In this document: positions 7,241-15,366 of the stretch, piece by piece
Numbering within the stretch: position 1 is the stretch's first letter
Layout: each line of letters starts with the position of its first letter
DNA from: CAZUFB01 sp048173955
Lineage (GTDB): Bacteria; Actinomycetota; Coriobacteriia; Coriobacteriales; UMGS124
Direction: 5' to 3'
Length of the DNA: 19,733 bases
Assembly: GCA_048173955.1 (NCBI GenBank)
Contig: DBEYOB010000192.1
Coordinates: forward strand, 1 to 19,733
Position numbers and translations under genes: made by a program
The notes under the pieces: generated by a model
The model's input: the letters and a program-made list of their open reading frames with translations, nothing else
Database searches by the model: none
What the model was told of the DNA's origin: nothing

Positions 7241-8968
7241 TTGGAAACCAAACCGACTGCCTGCAAGGCCTCCCCGGCCGAGCTCCTCGTCGCCGGCAAG
7301 GTGCCCTCGCGCACCCACGCCAAGGATGCGACGCTCTTCGACTTCAGCGACGTCGCGTTCGAAAGCGCCCGCGACTACATGGGCTGGACCGACCTCGCCT
7401 CCAACCCGCCCACCCCGATCGAGGAGATCGAGGCGTTCGCGCGCGAAGCCCTCGACGACGGCATCACCTACGTCGGACTGCTCGGCGAGGGAGGCAGCTC
7501 GCAGGCCCCCATGACCATCACGAAGCTGTGCGCCGCCTACCATCCCGACGGGCGCTTCTCGACGCTCGACTCGCTCTCCCCCGTCTACGTCCGCCAGATC
7601 CTTCACGGCGTCGACTACGCCCATGCGCTGTTCATCGTGAGCAGCAAGTCGGGCGGCACGGTCGAGACGCTGTCGCTCTACAAGGTCATATGGGCCGACG
7701 TCGTCGAACAGCTCGGCGAGCAGGAGGCCGGCCGGCACTTCGTCGCCATCACCGACCCCGGCAGCGAGCTCGAGCAGCTCGCCCACGACCGCGGGTTCCG
7801 CGGCGTCTTTCTGGGCGAGGCCACGGTGGGCGGGCGCTTCTCCGCACTGTCGGTGTTCGGCCTGGTCCCGGCCGCCCTGTGCGGCCTCGACATCGGCGAC
7901 ATGGTCCGCCGCGCCGCCGAGATGGAGCGCATGTGCGCGCAGGACAAGCCCAACAACCCCGCCGTACAGCTGGCGAACTTCCTGGTGAAGAACCTCTCGC
8001 CCCAGTCCGCCAACTGCTTCACCTACATCTCGCCGCAGCCGGGGCGCGTCTTCGGCCTGTGGATGGAGCAGCTCATCGCCGAAAGCCTCGGCAAGGACGG
8101 CCACGGCGTCGTCCCCCACATCGAGATCGACGTCAACCTGCTCAACCACCACCAGCCGATGCATCCCGTGGTCGTCTACCACACCAACCCCGACTCGACG
8201 TTCGACCGCGAGGCGTCGATGCTGTCGCCGCTCGTGCCGCAGCGCTCCTACCTGCTCGAAGACCCCATGGACATCGGGCGCCACTTCGTGCTGTGGGAGT
8301 ACGCCGTGTCGTTCATGGGGTGGCTCATGAAGGTGCCCCCGTTCAACCAGCCCGACGTCCAGGCGGCCAAGACCAACACCAAGCACGTGCTCGCCGGCAA
8401 GCTGCCCGACCGCACCCATCGCCTCGAGGAGCCGTGGGTCGTGGCCGAGTACTCGGACGCCTTCGCCGACGAGACGGGCGTCATCGACCTGACGCAGATG
8501 CATTCGGTCGACACGGTCATCGACGCGTTCATGCACCTCGTGCAGCCCGACAACTGGGTCAGCGTCAACGCCTTCCTCCCCTTCACCGGCGAGCGCCGCG
8601 GACCCATGGAGGTCATCCGCCACACGCTGGCGCGCCACCTCGAGGTACCCGTCTCGCTCGAGATCGGGCCGCGCTACCTGCACTCGACCGGCCAGCTGCA
8701 AAAGGGCGGCGAGGACACAGGCCTGTTCCTGATCCTCTCGGGCAACGAGGTGTACGACCTGCCGGTGCCCGGCGAGAACTACAGCCTCGGCGAGCTCGAG
8801 GTCGCGCAGAGCAAGGGCGACCTGGAGACCCTGTCGGACAAAGGGCGCCGTGCGCTGCACCTACACCTCATCGACACCGACGCCGACACGCTGTGGCGCC
8901 TGGCGCACGCCTTCGAGGACGCGGGGACCCGCATCGCGGTCAAGCGGGCGCTGCGCAAGATGCGATAG
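7241..8968 (+). CDS. pgi: Glucose-6-phosphate isomerase, transaldolase-fusion type but stand-alone
   Basis: A 575-residue phosphoglucose isomerase interconverting glucose 6-phosphate and fructose 6-phosphate. Two SIS-type halves are visible: FIVSSKSGGTVET at residues 131-143 and FVAITDPGS at 167-175, then GGRFSALSVFGLVPAAL at 197-213. The C-terminal part has GPRYLHSTGQL at 476-486 and a tail typical of the isomerase half of bifunctional transaldolase/isomerase proteins. No transaldolase domain precedes it. The start is taken as TTG at 7241, with GAGG 5 bases upstream and a plausible N-terminus (ETKPTACKASPAELL). The frame stays open upstream to an ATG at 7067, but that stretch is Arg/Ala/Pro-rich and non-coding in character. 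An ATG at 7148 is also possible. Confidence 0.88.
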   Translation: METKPTACKASPAELLVAGKVPSRTHAKDATLFDFSDVAFESARDYMGWTDLASNPPTPIEEIEAFAREALDDGITYVGLLGEGGSSQAPMTITKLCAAYHPDGRFSTLDSLSPVYVRQILHGVDYAHALFIVSSKSGGTVETLSLYKVIWADVVEQLGEQEAGRHFVAITDPGSELEQLAHDRGFRGVFLGEATVGGRFSALSVFGLVPAALCGLDIGDMVRRAAEMERMCAQDKPNNPAVQLANFLVKNLSPQSANCFTYISPQPGRVFGLWMEQLIAESLGKDGHGVVPHIEIDVNLLNHHQPMHPVVVYHTNPDSTFDREASMLSPLVPQRSYLLEDPMDIGRHFVLWEYAVSFMGWLMKVPPFNQPDVQAAKTNTKHVLAGKLPDRTHRLEEPWVVAEYSDAFADETGVIDLTQMHSVDTVIDAFMHLVQPDNWVSVNAFLPFTGERRGPMEVIRHTLARHLEVPVSLEIGPRYLHSTGQLQKGGEDTGLFLILSGNEVYDLPVPGENYSLGELEVAQSKGDLETLSDKGRRALHLHLIDTDADTLWRLAHAFEDAGTRIAVKRALRKMR

Positions 8969-9035
8969 GGGCGGCCCGCGCCGCGCGGCGGCGACGCGCC
9001 GTCACCGGAAGCAGGGTGAGAACAGCGAGACGAGA

Positions 9036-9075
9036 ACAGGGGCGGGGATGCCGGCAACGGCGTCTCCGCCCCTGT
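9036..9075 (+). terminator. Strong hairpin after pgi with GCAA tetraloop
   Basis: An 18-pair stem (9036-9053 with 9058-9075, including two G-U pairs in the plus-strand RNA) closes a GCAA loop (9054-9057), a GNRA tetraloop. It lies 67 bases after the pgi stop. There is no T-run behind it (CATGCGAC), so it is either an atypical terminator or a 3'-end stabilising structure. Confidence 0.55.
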
Positions 9076-9109
9076 CATGCGACACCGCGGCGCGCTGGGT
9101 GGCGCACCG

Positions 9110-9469
9110 GATGGCACCCTGCGCCGCAGCGTAATGGCTGGCACCTCCTCGAGTGACAGTTGACGCCATGTTGATCGACTTTTTTTGGCGTTGTGCGAAT
9201 CTTTACAAGAATGATTGTTGGTTATTGATCAGAATAGAAATAAAGTACCTGGGCTTTCTCATGGCTGCCGCCGTTGCGCCGAACAGCGGTCCCGTAACAT
9301 ACGACTTATGGGGCGCTTCGACGGCCAAAAATCTTGCACAGCGGGGAAAAAGGTAACGGCCCGTCGCCATTTGCGTCACGCGGCCATTGCAATGCTCGCG
9401 CATGCAGGTCCCTCTCATGCGGCGTCGCGCAGCCTGGCATACCCTCGTGCAGGCTGCAGGCGCATAAAG
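9110..9469. other. AT-rich gene-free stretch between pgi and slyD
   Basis: From about 9150 to 9350 the base composition drops sharply compared with its surroundings, with a T7 run at 9180-9187 and the stretch GTTATTGATCAGAATAG. Short open frames exist on both strands (for example plus 9153-9356, 67 codons; minus 9418-9203, 71 codons). Neither has a Shine-Dalgarno or a recognisable product. No tRNA or known ncRNA was recognised. It may be a remnant of transferred DNA or an unrecognised regulatory RNA. Confidence 0.4.
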
Positions 9470-9503
9470 AACGGGGAAGGGGCCGGCCGGCCCCTTCCCC
9501 GTT
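9470..9503 (-). terminator. 34-base perfect palindrome, terminator of slyD
   Basis: The 17-base arms, AACGGGGAAGGGGCCGG (9470-9486) and its exact complement (9487-9503), form a perfect palindrome. On the minus strand it is followed by CTTTAT, a short T-rich tail, and lies 114 bases after the slyD stop. In the plus direction it could also end transcripts coming from the pgi side, with only TTT after it. Confidence 0.65.
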
Positions 9504-9617
9504 TCCGTGCGATGTCGGTCGTATCCCGCGCCCCCGTGCGCTCAAACATCAAACGTGCCAACCGGCACGGACGCAGGGGCGCAGCAAGCTCGCAGCAATC
9601 CGCCGCGACGCCAAGCC

Positions 9618-10097
9618 TTAGTGGCAGCCCGAGCACGAACCGCCGCAGCTCGCGCAGTCACCGCAGGTGGACTCGGGCGCATCCTCGCGCGACACGAGTT
9701 CGAGGTCGAAGTTGAGCGCCTTGCCGGCGAGGTTGTGGTTGAAGTCGAGGTACACCTTGCCGTCCTCGATCTTCTGCACGAGGGCGGGCATGGGGTAGCC
9801 GGCCGGGTTGCGGAAGTACACGGTCTTGCCGACCGGCAGCTTGTCGGCGTTGGGCACGCTGTCGACCGGAATGGCCTGGACGAGGCGCTCGTCGCGCTCG
9901 CCGTACGCCTCGGCGGGCTCGAGGTGGATGGACACCTTGTCGCCCGGCTGCATGCCGGCGACCGCGTTCTCGAAGCCGGGGATGACCTGGTGAGAGCCCT
10001 CGACGAACGAGATGGGGTCGCGGCCCTCGCTGCTGTCGAACACCGTGCCGTCGTCGAGCGTGCCCTTGTAGTGGACCTTCACGAGCTTGCTTGCCAT
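9618..10097 (-). CDS. slyD: SlyD-like FKBP-type peptidyl-prolyl isomerase with Cys-rich tail
   Basis: A 159-residue FKBP-family prolyl isomerase and chaperone. The FKBP core (KVHYKGTLDDGTVFDSS, residues 7-23; FVEGSHQVIPGFENAV, 31-46) is split by an insert-in-flap domain (about 66-125). The SlyD signature FNHNLAGKALNF (119-130) follows. The tail carries C145, C148, C151, C155, C158 and the terminal H159, a likely metal-binding site. In E. coli, the His/Cys-rich tail of SlyD binds Ni and helps HypB deliver it to hydrogenase, which fits the nearby nikR-hyp cluster. The tail here is shorter and dominated by Cys. The start is ATG 10097, with GGGAG 8 bases before it; the longer frame from 10145 begins within leader sequence. 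It is monocistronic. Confidence 0.9.
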   Translation of the reverse strand: MASKLVKVHYKGTLDDGTVFDSSEGRDPISFVEGSHQVIPGFENAVAGMQPGDKVSIHLEPAEAYGERDERLVQAIPVDSVPNADKLPVGKTVYFRNPAGYPMPALVQKIEDGKVYLDFNHNLAGKALNFDLELVSREDAPESTCGDCASCGGSCSGCH

Positions 10098-10264
10098 AGG
10101 TTGATCTCCCATCCAAGTTTCCGAGCGGCCTGCGCCGCGGTGCATCCCCTATCGGATACCCATCGGGCGGCAAGGCCAACGCAACAAAACCGTACAATAT
10201 CATGTATTCGCAGCAAGCGGCGCACGGTTCGCTGAAAAGAACGCGAATCGCGCGACGCGGCGCG

Positions 10265-11275
10265 TCAGTACTCCCCGTGCGTGCGCCCGAACGCCTGCGC
10301 GGCCTCGCGGAACCTGCCTATCGAGAGCGCCCAGGTGACAAACTCGGGCGTGTCGACCACGAGGAAGTCGGCCTCGTAGGTCGCAAGGAGCGACTCCTGC
10401 TCGCTGCCGGGCGTGTAGAGCGGGCGGTCGGGCAGGTAGGGAGGGACGTAGGACGGGTTGGCGAGGTAGTACGCCGCGCCGGGGCACAGCTCCGCGAGGC
10501 CGCAAACCGCCCTGCGCGCGGCGTCCATGCGCCCGAGCTTGTACAGCAAAACCGATCGCGCGACGTGCATCCAGCAGCTTCCCTCGTGCCCGTAGGAGGA
10601 GTCGAGCCTCCCCAGACCCTCCTCGTCCTCGAGCCGCGCGCAGACGAGGGCGAGCGTGTGGCGTATCCCCTGGCCGTCGGTCGGCGCGAAGGCGAGCATC
10701 TCCTCGCAGCGCCTGCGCGCCTCGCGGTAGCACGACGCCTGGACCAGCAAGTCGATCGCCCGGGCCTTGATCCGCAGCCAGGGGCGCAGAAAGACCGCGT
10801 CCCACGGGTCGGCGACCGGTCCGTCGTACAGATTCGAGCGCTCGGTGCACCATGCCCGCGCCTCGGGTTCGAGGCGGTCGAGCTCGGCGATCGCGCCGTC
10901 GGAGGTCTCGCAGCGCACCAGGGTGTCGAGCGTGCGCGCGTCGTAGCAGCGCCCGTCGAGCGCCAGACAGCGCTCGAGCAGGGCGCGGGTCTTGGGCATG
11001 CGGTTCTCGGGGCGCCGCGGGGCACCGGAGGCACCCTCCGCCTCGGACTCGTAGTACAGGGCGTCGAGCTCGTCGTCGATCTCCTGGCGGGCCCGTTGGA
11101 CGACCCGGTCGAGCATGAGGAAGGCGCGGTCCTCATCGTCGGAGACGAGCGTCTCGGGCGAGCGCATGGCGCGTCGGGAGAGCTCGGAGAGGCGCTGGGC
11201 GTCGTTGGCGAGCGCCGGGTCGGCATGGACCGCCTTTTTGAGGAGGCGGCTGGTCAGTTCTGATGAGACGAGCAT
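10265..11275 (-). CDS. TPR-like hypothetical protein, second of two paralogues
   Basis: A 336-residue all-helical protein with no signal peptide or membrane segment. It begins MLVSSELTSRLLKKAV. The helix pairs around residues 115-260 (CYDARTLDTLV, REARRRCEEMLAFAP, MDAARRAVCGLAELCP) resemble tetratricopeptide repeats, so a protein-binding scaffold is likely. It matches the gene upstream through LRPWLR..., ...ARLEDEEGL and LYTPGSEQESL, corresponding to MRPYLRWL, AKLEDAEGL and FAPGSEDELYV there. It lacks the disordered C-terminal extension of that paralogue. The ATG lies 1 base after the stop of the upstream gene, with AAGGA inside that gene, so translation is coupled. It is the last gene of the operon. 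The exact function is unknown. Confidence 0.8.
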   Translation of the reverse strand: MLVSSELTSRLLKKAVHADPALANDAQRLSELSRRAMRSPETLVSDDEDRAFLMLDRVVQRARQEIDDELDALYYESEAEGASGAPRRPENRMPKTRALLERCLALDGRCYDARTLDTLVRCETSDGAIAELDRLEPEARAWCTERSNLYDGPVADPWDAVFLRPWLRIKARAIDLLVQASCYREARRRCEEMLAFAPTDGQGIRHTLALVCARLEDEEGLGRLDSSYGHEGSCWMHVARSVLLYKLGRMDAARRAVCGLAELCPGAAYYLANPSYVPPYLPDRPLYTPGSEQESLLATYEADFLVVDTPEFVTWALSIGRFREAAQAFGRTHGEY

Positions 11276-11276
11276 G

Positions 11277-12581
11277 TCAGCGTCCTTGTGCGGTCGAGGC
11301 GTCAGGGTCTGCGGGAGAGTCGGGGCCTGCGGGGGATCCGGGCGCGCCGGAGGACCCGGGGGCCGCGGTGCCCGACGCCGAACCGGCGTCGAGAACGTCG
11401 AGAAGCTCCTCGATGCAGGTGATGTCGTCGAACCCCCCGGTGCCGCCGAGCAGCTCTTGCAGGGCGCCCTCCCCGCCGTCGGCATCCCCCGCGAGTCCCG
11501 AAGGGGCAGCGGGTGCGCGGCGCTCGCCACCCGCGGAGGGAGACTGGCGGAAGGGTTCCGCTGCACCGCCCGATCCGGCGCCGCCCATGCGCGCCTCCTC
11601 CGCCGCCCGCGCCGCCGCGACGACCGGGTCGCGCACCACCCAGTCGGACAGGGGGCTCAGGTAGTCGCCACAGTTCTCGTCCAGGATGACGGCGCCCTCG
11701 CTCAACGCGACGTAGAGCTCGTCCTCGCTGCCGGGCGCGAACTCGAGATGGCCGAACACGCCGGCGGGGAGCTCGTCCTGATAGCTGAGGGTGCACCCCG
11801 CGCGCGGGAACCTGCGCACGACGCCGTGCAGGATCGCCGCCGCGTCGTCGAGCCGGCGCTGCTTGTACGCCATGAAGCAGCGCGCGAGCAGGAACCAGGC
11901 GTTGTCCGCGTCGTCGGGGAAGCGGCCGATCAGGGCGGCGAGCCCCTCGGCGTCCTCGAGCTTCGCATAGTCGAAAGCGGCGATGTGGCGCGCGCCGACC
12001 ACGTCGGCCGCATCGAGCTCGAGGAGTCGGCCGCACACCTCGAGCGAACGCCCATAGCGACCGCAGCCCAGCTGCTCGTTCGCAAGGTCGAACAGCCAGC
12101 GCAGATAGGGTCGCATGTACACCGACATCGACAGGCGCCCCTGCGGCGGCTCGATCCCGTTGTCGCGCGAGACCGAACGGCACATCTCGTACACCTCGTC
12201 CGCACCGTCGGAGAGGAAGGCGACCATCTCGTCGCGGGTCGGCCGCGCAAGGTAGCGGTGGATGCGGACCGCGTCGTAGCAGACGGGGTCGAGCTTGAGC
12301 GCCTCGTCGATCAGGGAGGCAGCCTCGTCGGCGAACTTCGCCGCGGCCTGGTCCGACTCCGCCATCACCACATAGCGGTCGAGCAGCGTGCACGCCCTCG
12401 TCACCAGCGCGAAGGCGCGGTCGGCGTCGTTCTGGGGCAGCGCGTCGCGGTTCTTGGCGTAAAGCTCGGGAAACGCCGTGATGGCGGCGATCATGCTCGG
12501 ATAGTCCCTGGTCGCCTGGGGCGTGTCGGCCCAGCGTATGGCAAGGCGCTCGAAATCTTCAGCCTGCGGGTTCATGCTCAT
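11277..12581 (-). CDS. TPR-like hypothetical protein with disordered acidic tail
   Basis: A 434-residue protein starting MSMNPQAEDFERLAI; the ATG at 12581 follows AGGAGG by 7 bases. Residues 1 to about 320 are helical and TPR-like (ADEAASLIDEALKLDPVCYDAV, RSLEVCGRLLELD, RLDDAAAILHGVVRRFP), paralogous to the downstream gene. From about 330 the sequence becomes Gly/Ala/Pro/Ser-rich and presumably disordered. Within it lies a short acidic, amphipathic stretch (FDDITCIEELLDVLDAG), which looks like a docking peptide. A Pro/Ser/Asp low-complexity end follows. There are no membrane segments. It starts 13 bases after the stop of the KdpD-like gene and is probably expressed with it. An adaptor or scaffold role for the KdpD-like protein is inferred from position only. 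Confidence 0.8.
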   Translation of the reverse strand: MSMNPQAEDFERLAIRWADTPQATRDYPSMIAAITAFPELYAKNRDALPQNDADRAFALVTRACTLLDRYVVMAESDQAAAKFADEAASLIDEALKLDPVCYDAVRIHRYLARPTRDEMVAFLSDGADEVYEMCRSVSRDNGIEPPQGRLSMSVYMRPYLRWLFDLANEQLGCGRYGRSLEVCGRLLELDAADVVGARHIAAFDYAKLEDAEGLAALIGRFPDDADNAWFLLARCFMAYKQRRLDDAAAILHGVVRRFPRAGCTLSYQDELPAGVFGHLEFAPGSEDELYVALSEGAVILDENCGDYLSPLSDWVVRDPVVAAARAAEEARMGGAGSGGAAEPFRQSPSAGGERRAPAAPSGLAGDADGGEGALQELLGGTGGFDDITCIEELLDVLDAGSASGTAAPGSSGAPGSPAGPDSPADPDASTAQGR

Positions 12582-12594
12582 GCTCGCGCCTCCT

Positions 12595-15366
12595 CTAGTT
12601 GCGTGGGACGGCAAAGGTCACCACGGCCCCGCCACCGAGACGGTAGCGCTGCTTGATGGTACCCCCATGCGCCCTGACCATAAGCGCCGCCATATAAAGG
12701 CCGTATTCCAGCCGGTCGAGGCGCAGGATGCGCTGGCGGTTGAGCGCCCCGTCGCGGTCCCCGTCGGACCGCGCGGCGCTCTCGGGGATGCGCATGGCGC
12801 GGCAGAGCGCGGCGAGGAGGTCCTGCTGGTCGGAGGCGACGACCTTGGCGCGGTCGAGCAGCACCTCCCGCACGGCGCGGGCGCGCTCCTCGTCGTAGAC
12901 CAGGCTCTCGCCGCCCGCAACGGAATGGCCCAGGTCGAACGCCGCGGCGTGCGACGCCCCCTGCTCGGCCGGCCGGTCGTCGGCGACGACGACGCTGATG
13001 CGGTCGGGATAGGACGCGACGCTCACCTGGACGATCCCCCGCTTGCCGACGTGGCCCGTTGCCGCCTCGAGGATCAGCCGCGTGGCGAACCCGAGCAGCG
13101 CGCTGTCGGCAACGACGGGCGCGACCGCCTCGCCCGGCTCCAGCTCGATCAGCTTGCCCGACAGGCCCTCGCGCACCTCGTCGACGGCGCGCGCGACGAC
13201 CGCGCGGATGTCGCACACGGCCTCGAGCGGCTCGTCGAGCACGGCCCGCATGCGGTCGGCCATCAGACGGCCGCGCGCCGACTCGTCGCCGATCGCGCGC
13301 ACCAGCGCCTCGCGGTAGGCGCGGTCGTCCTCGGGAACCGCGAGCAGCGCGTCCGCAAGCACATGGAGCATCTCGCTCACCGTGCGCGCCGAGGCGACCA
13401 GCCCCTCGACGAACTCGCTGCGTATCGCGCTCGCCCGCATCAGCTGCAGGTCGCCGCGGTGCTTGTAGGCGAGCGACTGGCGCTCGAGGGCGAACGAGAC
13501 CTGGTTCGCCACCAGGTCGAGGAAGCTGCGCTCAGCCAGGGTGAGCCGGCGGCGCTCCGAGACCGCGAGCACGCCTTCGACGCCCTCCTCCGACGCAAGG
13601 GGGAGATACAGCACGTCCGACGCGCTGTGGGTGTCGGTCCCGCTGCCGGCGGGTTCGCCGTTGGCGAACACCCAGTGGGCCACCGCCTGCTCGGTCAGCT
13701 TCTCGAACACCTCGGCGGGCAGGTCCCCCTCGACGGGCCGCACCGCGGGGCCGCGGCGCTCGCGCGACCCGGCGGGCACGCGGTCAAAGGGGTCGCGGAC
13801 GTACAGGGCGGTCGAGCGGCCGAACAGGCGCGTCGTCGAATCGAGCGCGATGTCGACCGTCTCGCTGGGGCCGTGCGTGACCACGAGGTTCCTGTTCAGG
13901 TCGAAGAGCGCCTGGGTGCGCCGCTCGCGCTCGTCCGCGTTGCGGCGGGCGCGGCCGACGCCGACCACCGCCAGCGACGTCCCCAGCGACACGACGATGA
14001 ACGCGATGAAGAGCAAAAGGCTCGCGCGGTGGTCGATCGCAAGGTCGAGGTAGGACCGGATGAAGAAGTAGTCCTGGGCGAGGCATCCCAGCACGATGGC
14101 GATCAGCGTGGGGACGTAGGCGTGGGTCGCGAGCGCCACGACGATGAACGATCCGAGGTAGACCAGGTACGGCGTCGCCTCGCCGAACCCGAACGCCTGC
14201 AGGACGCGCGCGATCGCGAAGGCCGCCGCGCACGACCCGACTGCAATCGCGACGTCGCGGCCGCGCAGCTCGGAACCGGCGAACAGCCCGCGGCCCGCCC
14301 TGACGGGGCCGACGCCCCCGTCGTCGGCGACCAGGTGGATGCCGACACCCGACAGGCCCGCCACCAGGCGCTCCGCGAAGGGGGCCTGGAAGGGGGCGAG
14401 CAGGCGGCGGGCGAGCGGGAGCCTGCGACGGGCGAGCACGATGTCGGCGGCCCCCTGCGCGCGCAGGTAGTCGCGCAGCGTCTCCACCGCGTCGTCGCCG
14501 TAGAGCGTGGTGAGCTCCATGCCCATCGCCTCGACCTGGCTCTCGAGCTCGGCGTAGGAGGCGTCGTCCCTCAGAGCGCGGGCGCTACCCGCACGCCGCT
14601 CGCGGCGTATGCAGACCACCTCGACCTCGGTATGCGAGAACGACGCGACGCGCCCCGCCTCGAGCAGGACGCGACCCGGGCTGCACCCGGGGTCGACGAG
14701 CGCGACCGTGCACCCCGTGGCCGCCGCGGCGCCCTCGACCGCCTCCGCGCGCCGCCCGTCGGGACGTCCGGCGGCCGACGCATAGTCGCTCACGCAGCGC
14801 AGGGCAAGCACGCGCAGCTCGTTGAGCGCCCCTTCGGGCACGTCCCGCCCCGCGGTGCGGGCGCGCGCGACGAGCTCCTCTGGGTCGATGTCGACGAACT
14901 CGAGCTGGCGCGCGCCGTACAGCAGGTAGTCGGGCACCGGCTCGGGGGGCAGGTCGACCCCGAGCGCGCGCACGCGATCCTGCTCGTTCTGCAGGTCGCC
15001 GACGCGCAGCGTCGCGTACACGTCGACGCCGGCGCGCAGAAGCTCCTCGGCGTCCTGGTAGCGCGTCCTGTTGCGCGAGCCTTCGGGATTTGGCCGGGCC
15101 AGGTCGGGCAGCACCACGACGTCGGGCCGGCGGGCGAGCGCCTGGTCGAGGTCGAAGCGCCGCTCCCGCGTCGTGTGCGAGAGGCCGTCCGCCACCAGCA
15201 CGTCCAGACCGCTCGCCATAAGCCCCTGGGCCTCGTCGAGCATGGCGTCGGACGCACCCGCGCAGGGCGCATAGCCGAAGAAGATCTTAAGGTCGCCGCG
15301 CTCGGGTGCGCCGTCCTCGACAGCGTTTTCCCTCCCTGCGGCGCTCACCACGGTCGTGCGCTTCAT
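12595..15366 (-). CDS. KdpD-like membrane protein with degenerate ATPase and kinase motifs
   Basis: A 923-residue protein with the full layout of the KdpD potassium/turgor sensor kinase. It has an N-terminal KdpD domain (25-230), a Usp-like domain (about 235-360), a four-helix DUF4118-type membrane block (about 370-480), a GAF-like region (500-640), a DHp-like helix pair (about 640-720) and a C-terminal ATPase-like domain (720-923). Key residues are altered. The Walker A motif usually reads GxxPGVGKT but here is GYAPCAGAS (31-39), with Lys replaced by A38. The H-box SHDLRTP reads VASARTV (657-663), with A658 where the phosphoacceptor His belongs. The N-box Asn is A768 (LEAAT). The final GGG...F.VP survives. 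It is probably a pseudokinase sensor. No kdpE or kdpFABC is nearby. The start at 15366 overlaps the flavodoxin stop (ATGA). Confidence 0.88.
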   Translation of the reverse strand: MKRTTVVSAAGRENAVEDGAPERGDLKIFFGYAPCAGASDAMLDEAQGLMASGLDVLVADGLSHTTRERRFDLDQALARRPDVVVLPDLARPNPEGSRNRTRYQDAEELLRAGVDVYATLRVGDLQNEQDRVRALGVDLPPEPVPDYLLYGARQLEFVDIDPEELVARARTAGRDVPEGALNELRVLALRCVSDYASAAGRPDGRRAEAVEGAAAATGCTVALVDPGCSPGRVLLEAGRVASFSHTEVEVVCIRRERRAGSARALRDDASYAELESQVEAMGMELTTLYGDDAVETLRDYLRAQGAADIVLARRRLPLARRLLAPFQAPFAERLVAGLSGVGIHLVADDGGVGPVRAGRGLFAGSELRGRDVAIAVGSCAAAFAIARVLQAFGFGEATPYLVYLGSFIVVALATHAYVPTLIAIVLGCLAQDYFFIRSYLDLAIDHRASLLLFIAFIVVSLGTSLAVVGVGRARRNADERERRTQALFDLNRNLVVTHGPSETVDIALDSTTRLFGRSTALYVRDPFDRVPAGSRERRGPAVRPVEGDLPAEVFEKLTEQAVAHWVFANGEPAGSGTDTHSASDVLYLPLASEEGVEGVLAVSERRRLTLAERSFLDLVANQVSFALERQSLAYKHRGDLQLMRASAIRSEFVEGLVASARTVSEMLHVLADALLAVPEDDRAYREALVRAIGDESARGRLMADRMRAVLDEPLEAVCDIRAVVARAVDEVREGLSGKLIELEPGEAVAPVVADSALLGFATRLILEAATGHVGKRGIVQVSVASYPDRISVVVADDRPAEQGASHAAAFDLGHSVAGGESLVYDEERARAVREVLLDRAKVVASDQQDLLAALCRAMRIPESAARSDGDRDGALNRQRILRLDRLEYGLYMAALMVRAHGGTIKQRYRLGGGAVVTFAVPRN

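Noticed and set aside
7088..8860. Long minus-strand open frame opposite pgi
   Set aside because: Antisense shadow with no motif or Shine-Dalgarno; pgi explains the region.
9153..9356. 67-codon open frame in the AT-rich stretch
   Set aside because: It has no ribosome site and no similarity I recognise, and its composition changes midway; kept only as part of the intergenic description.
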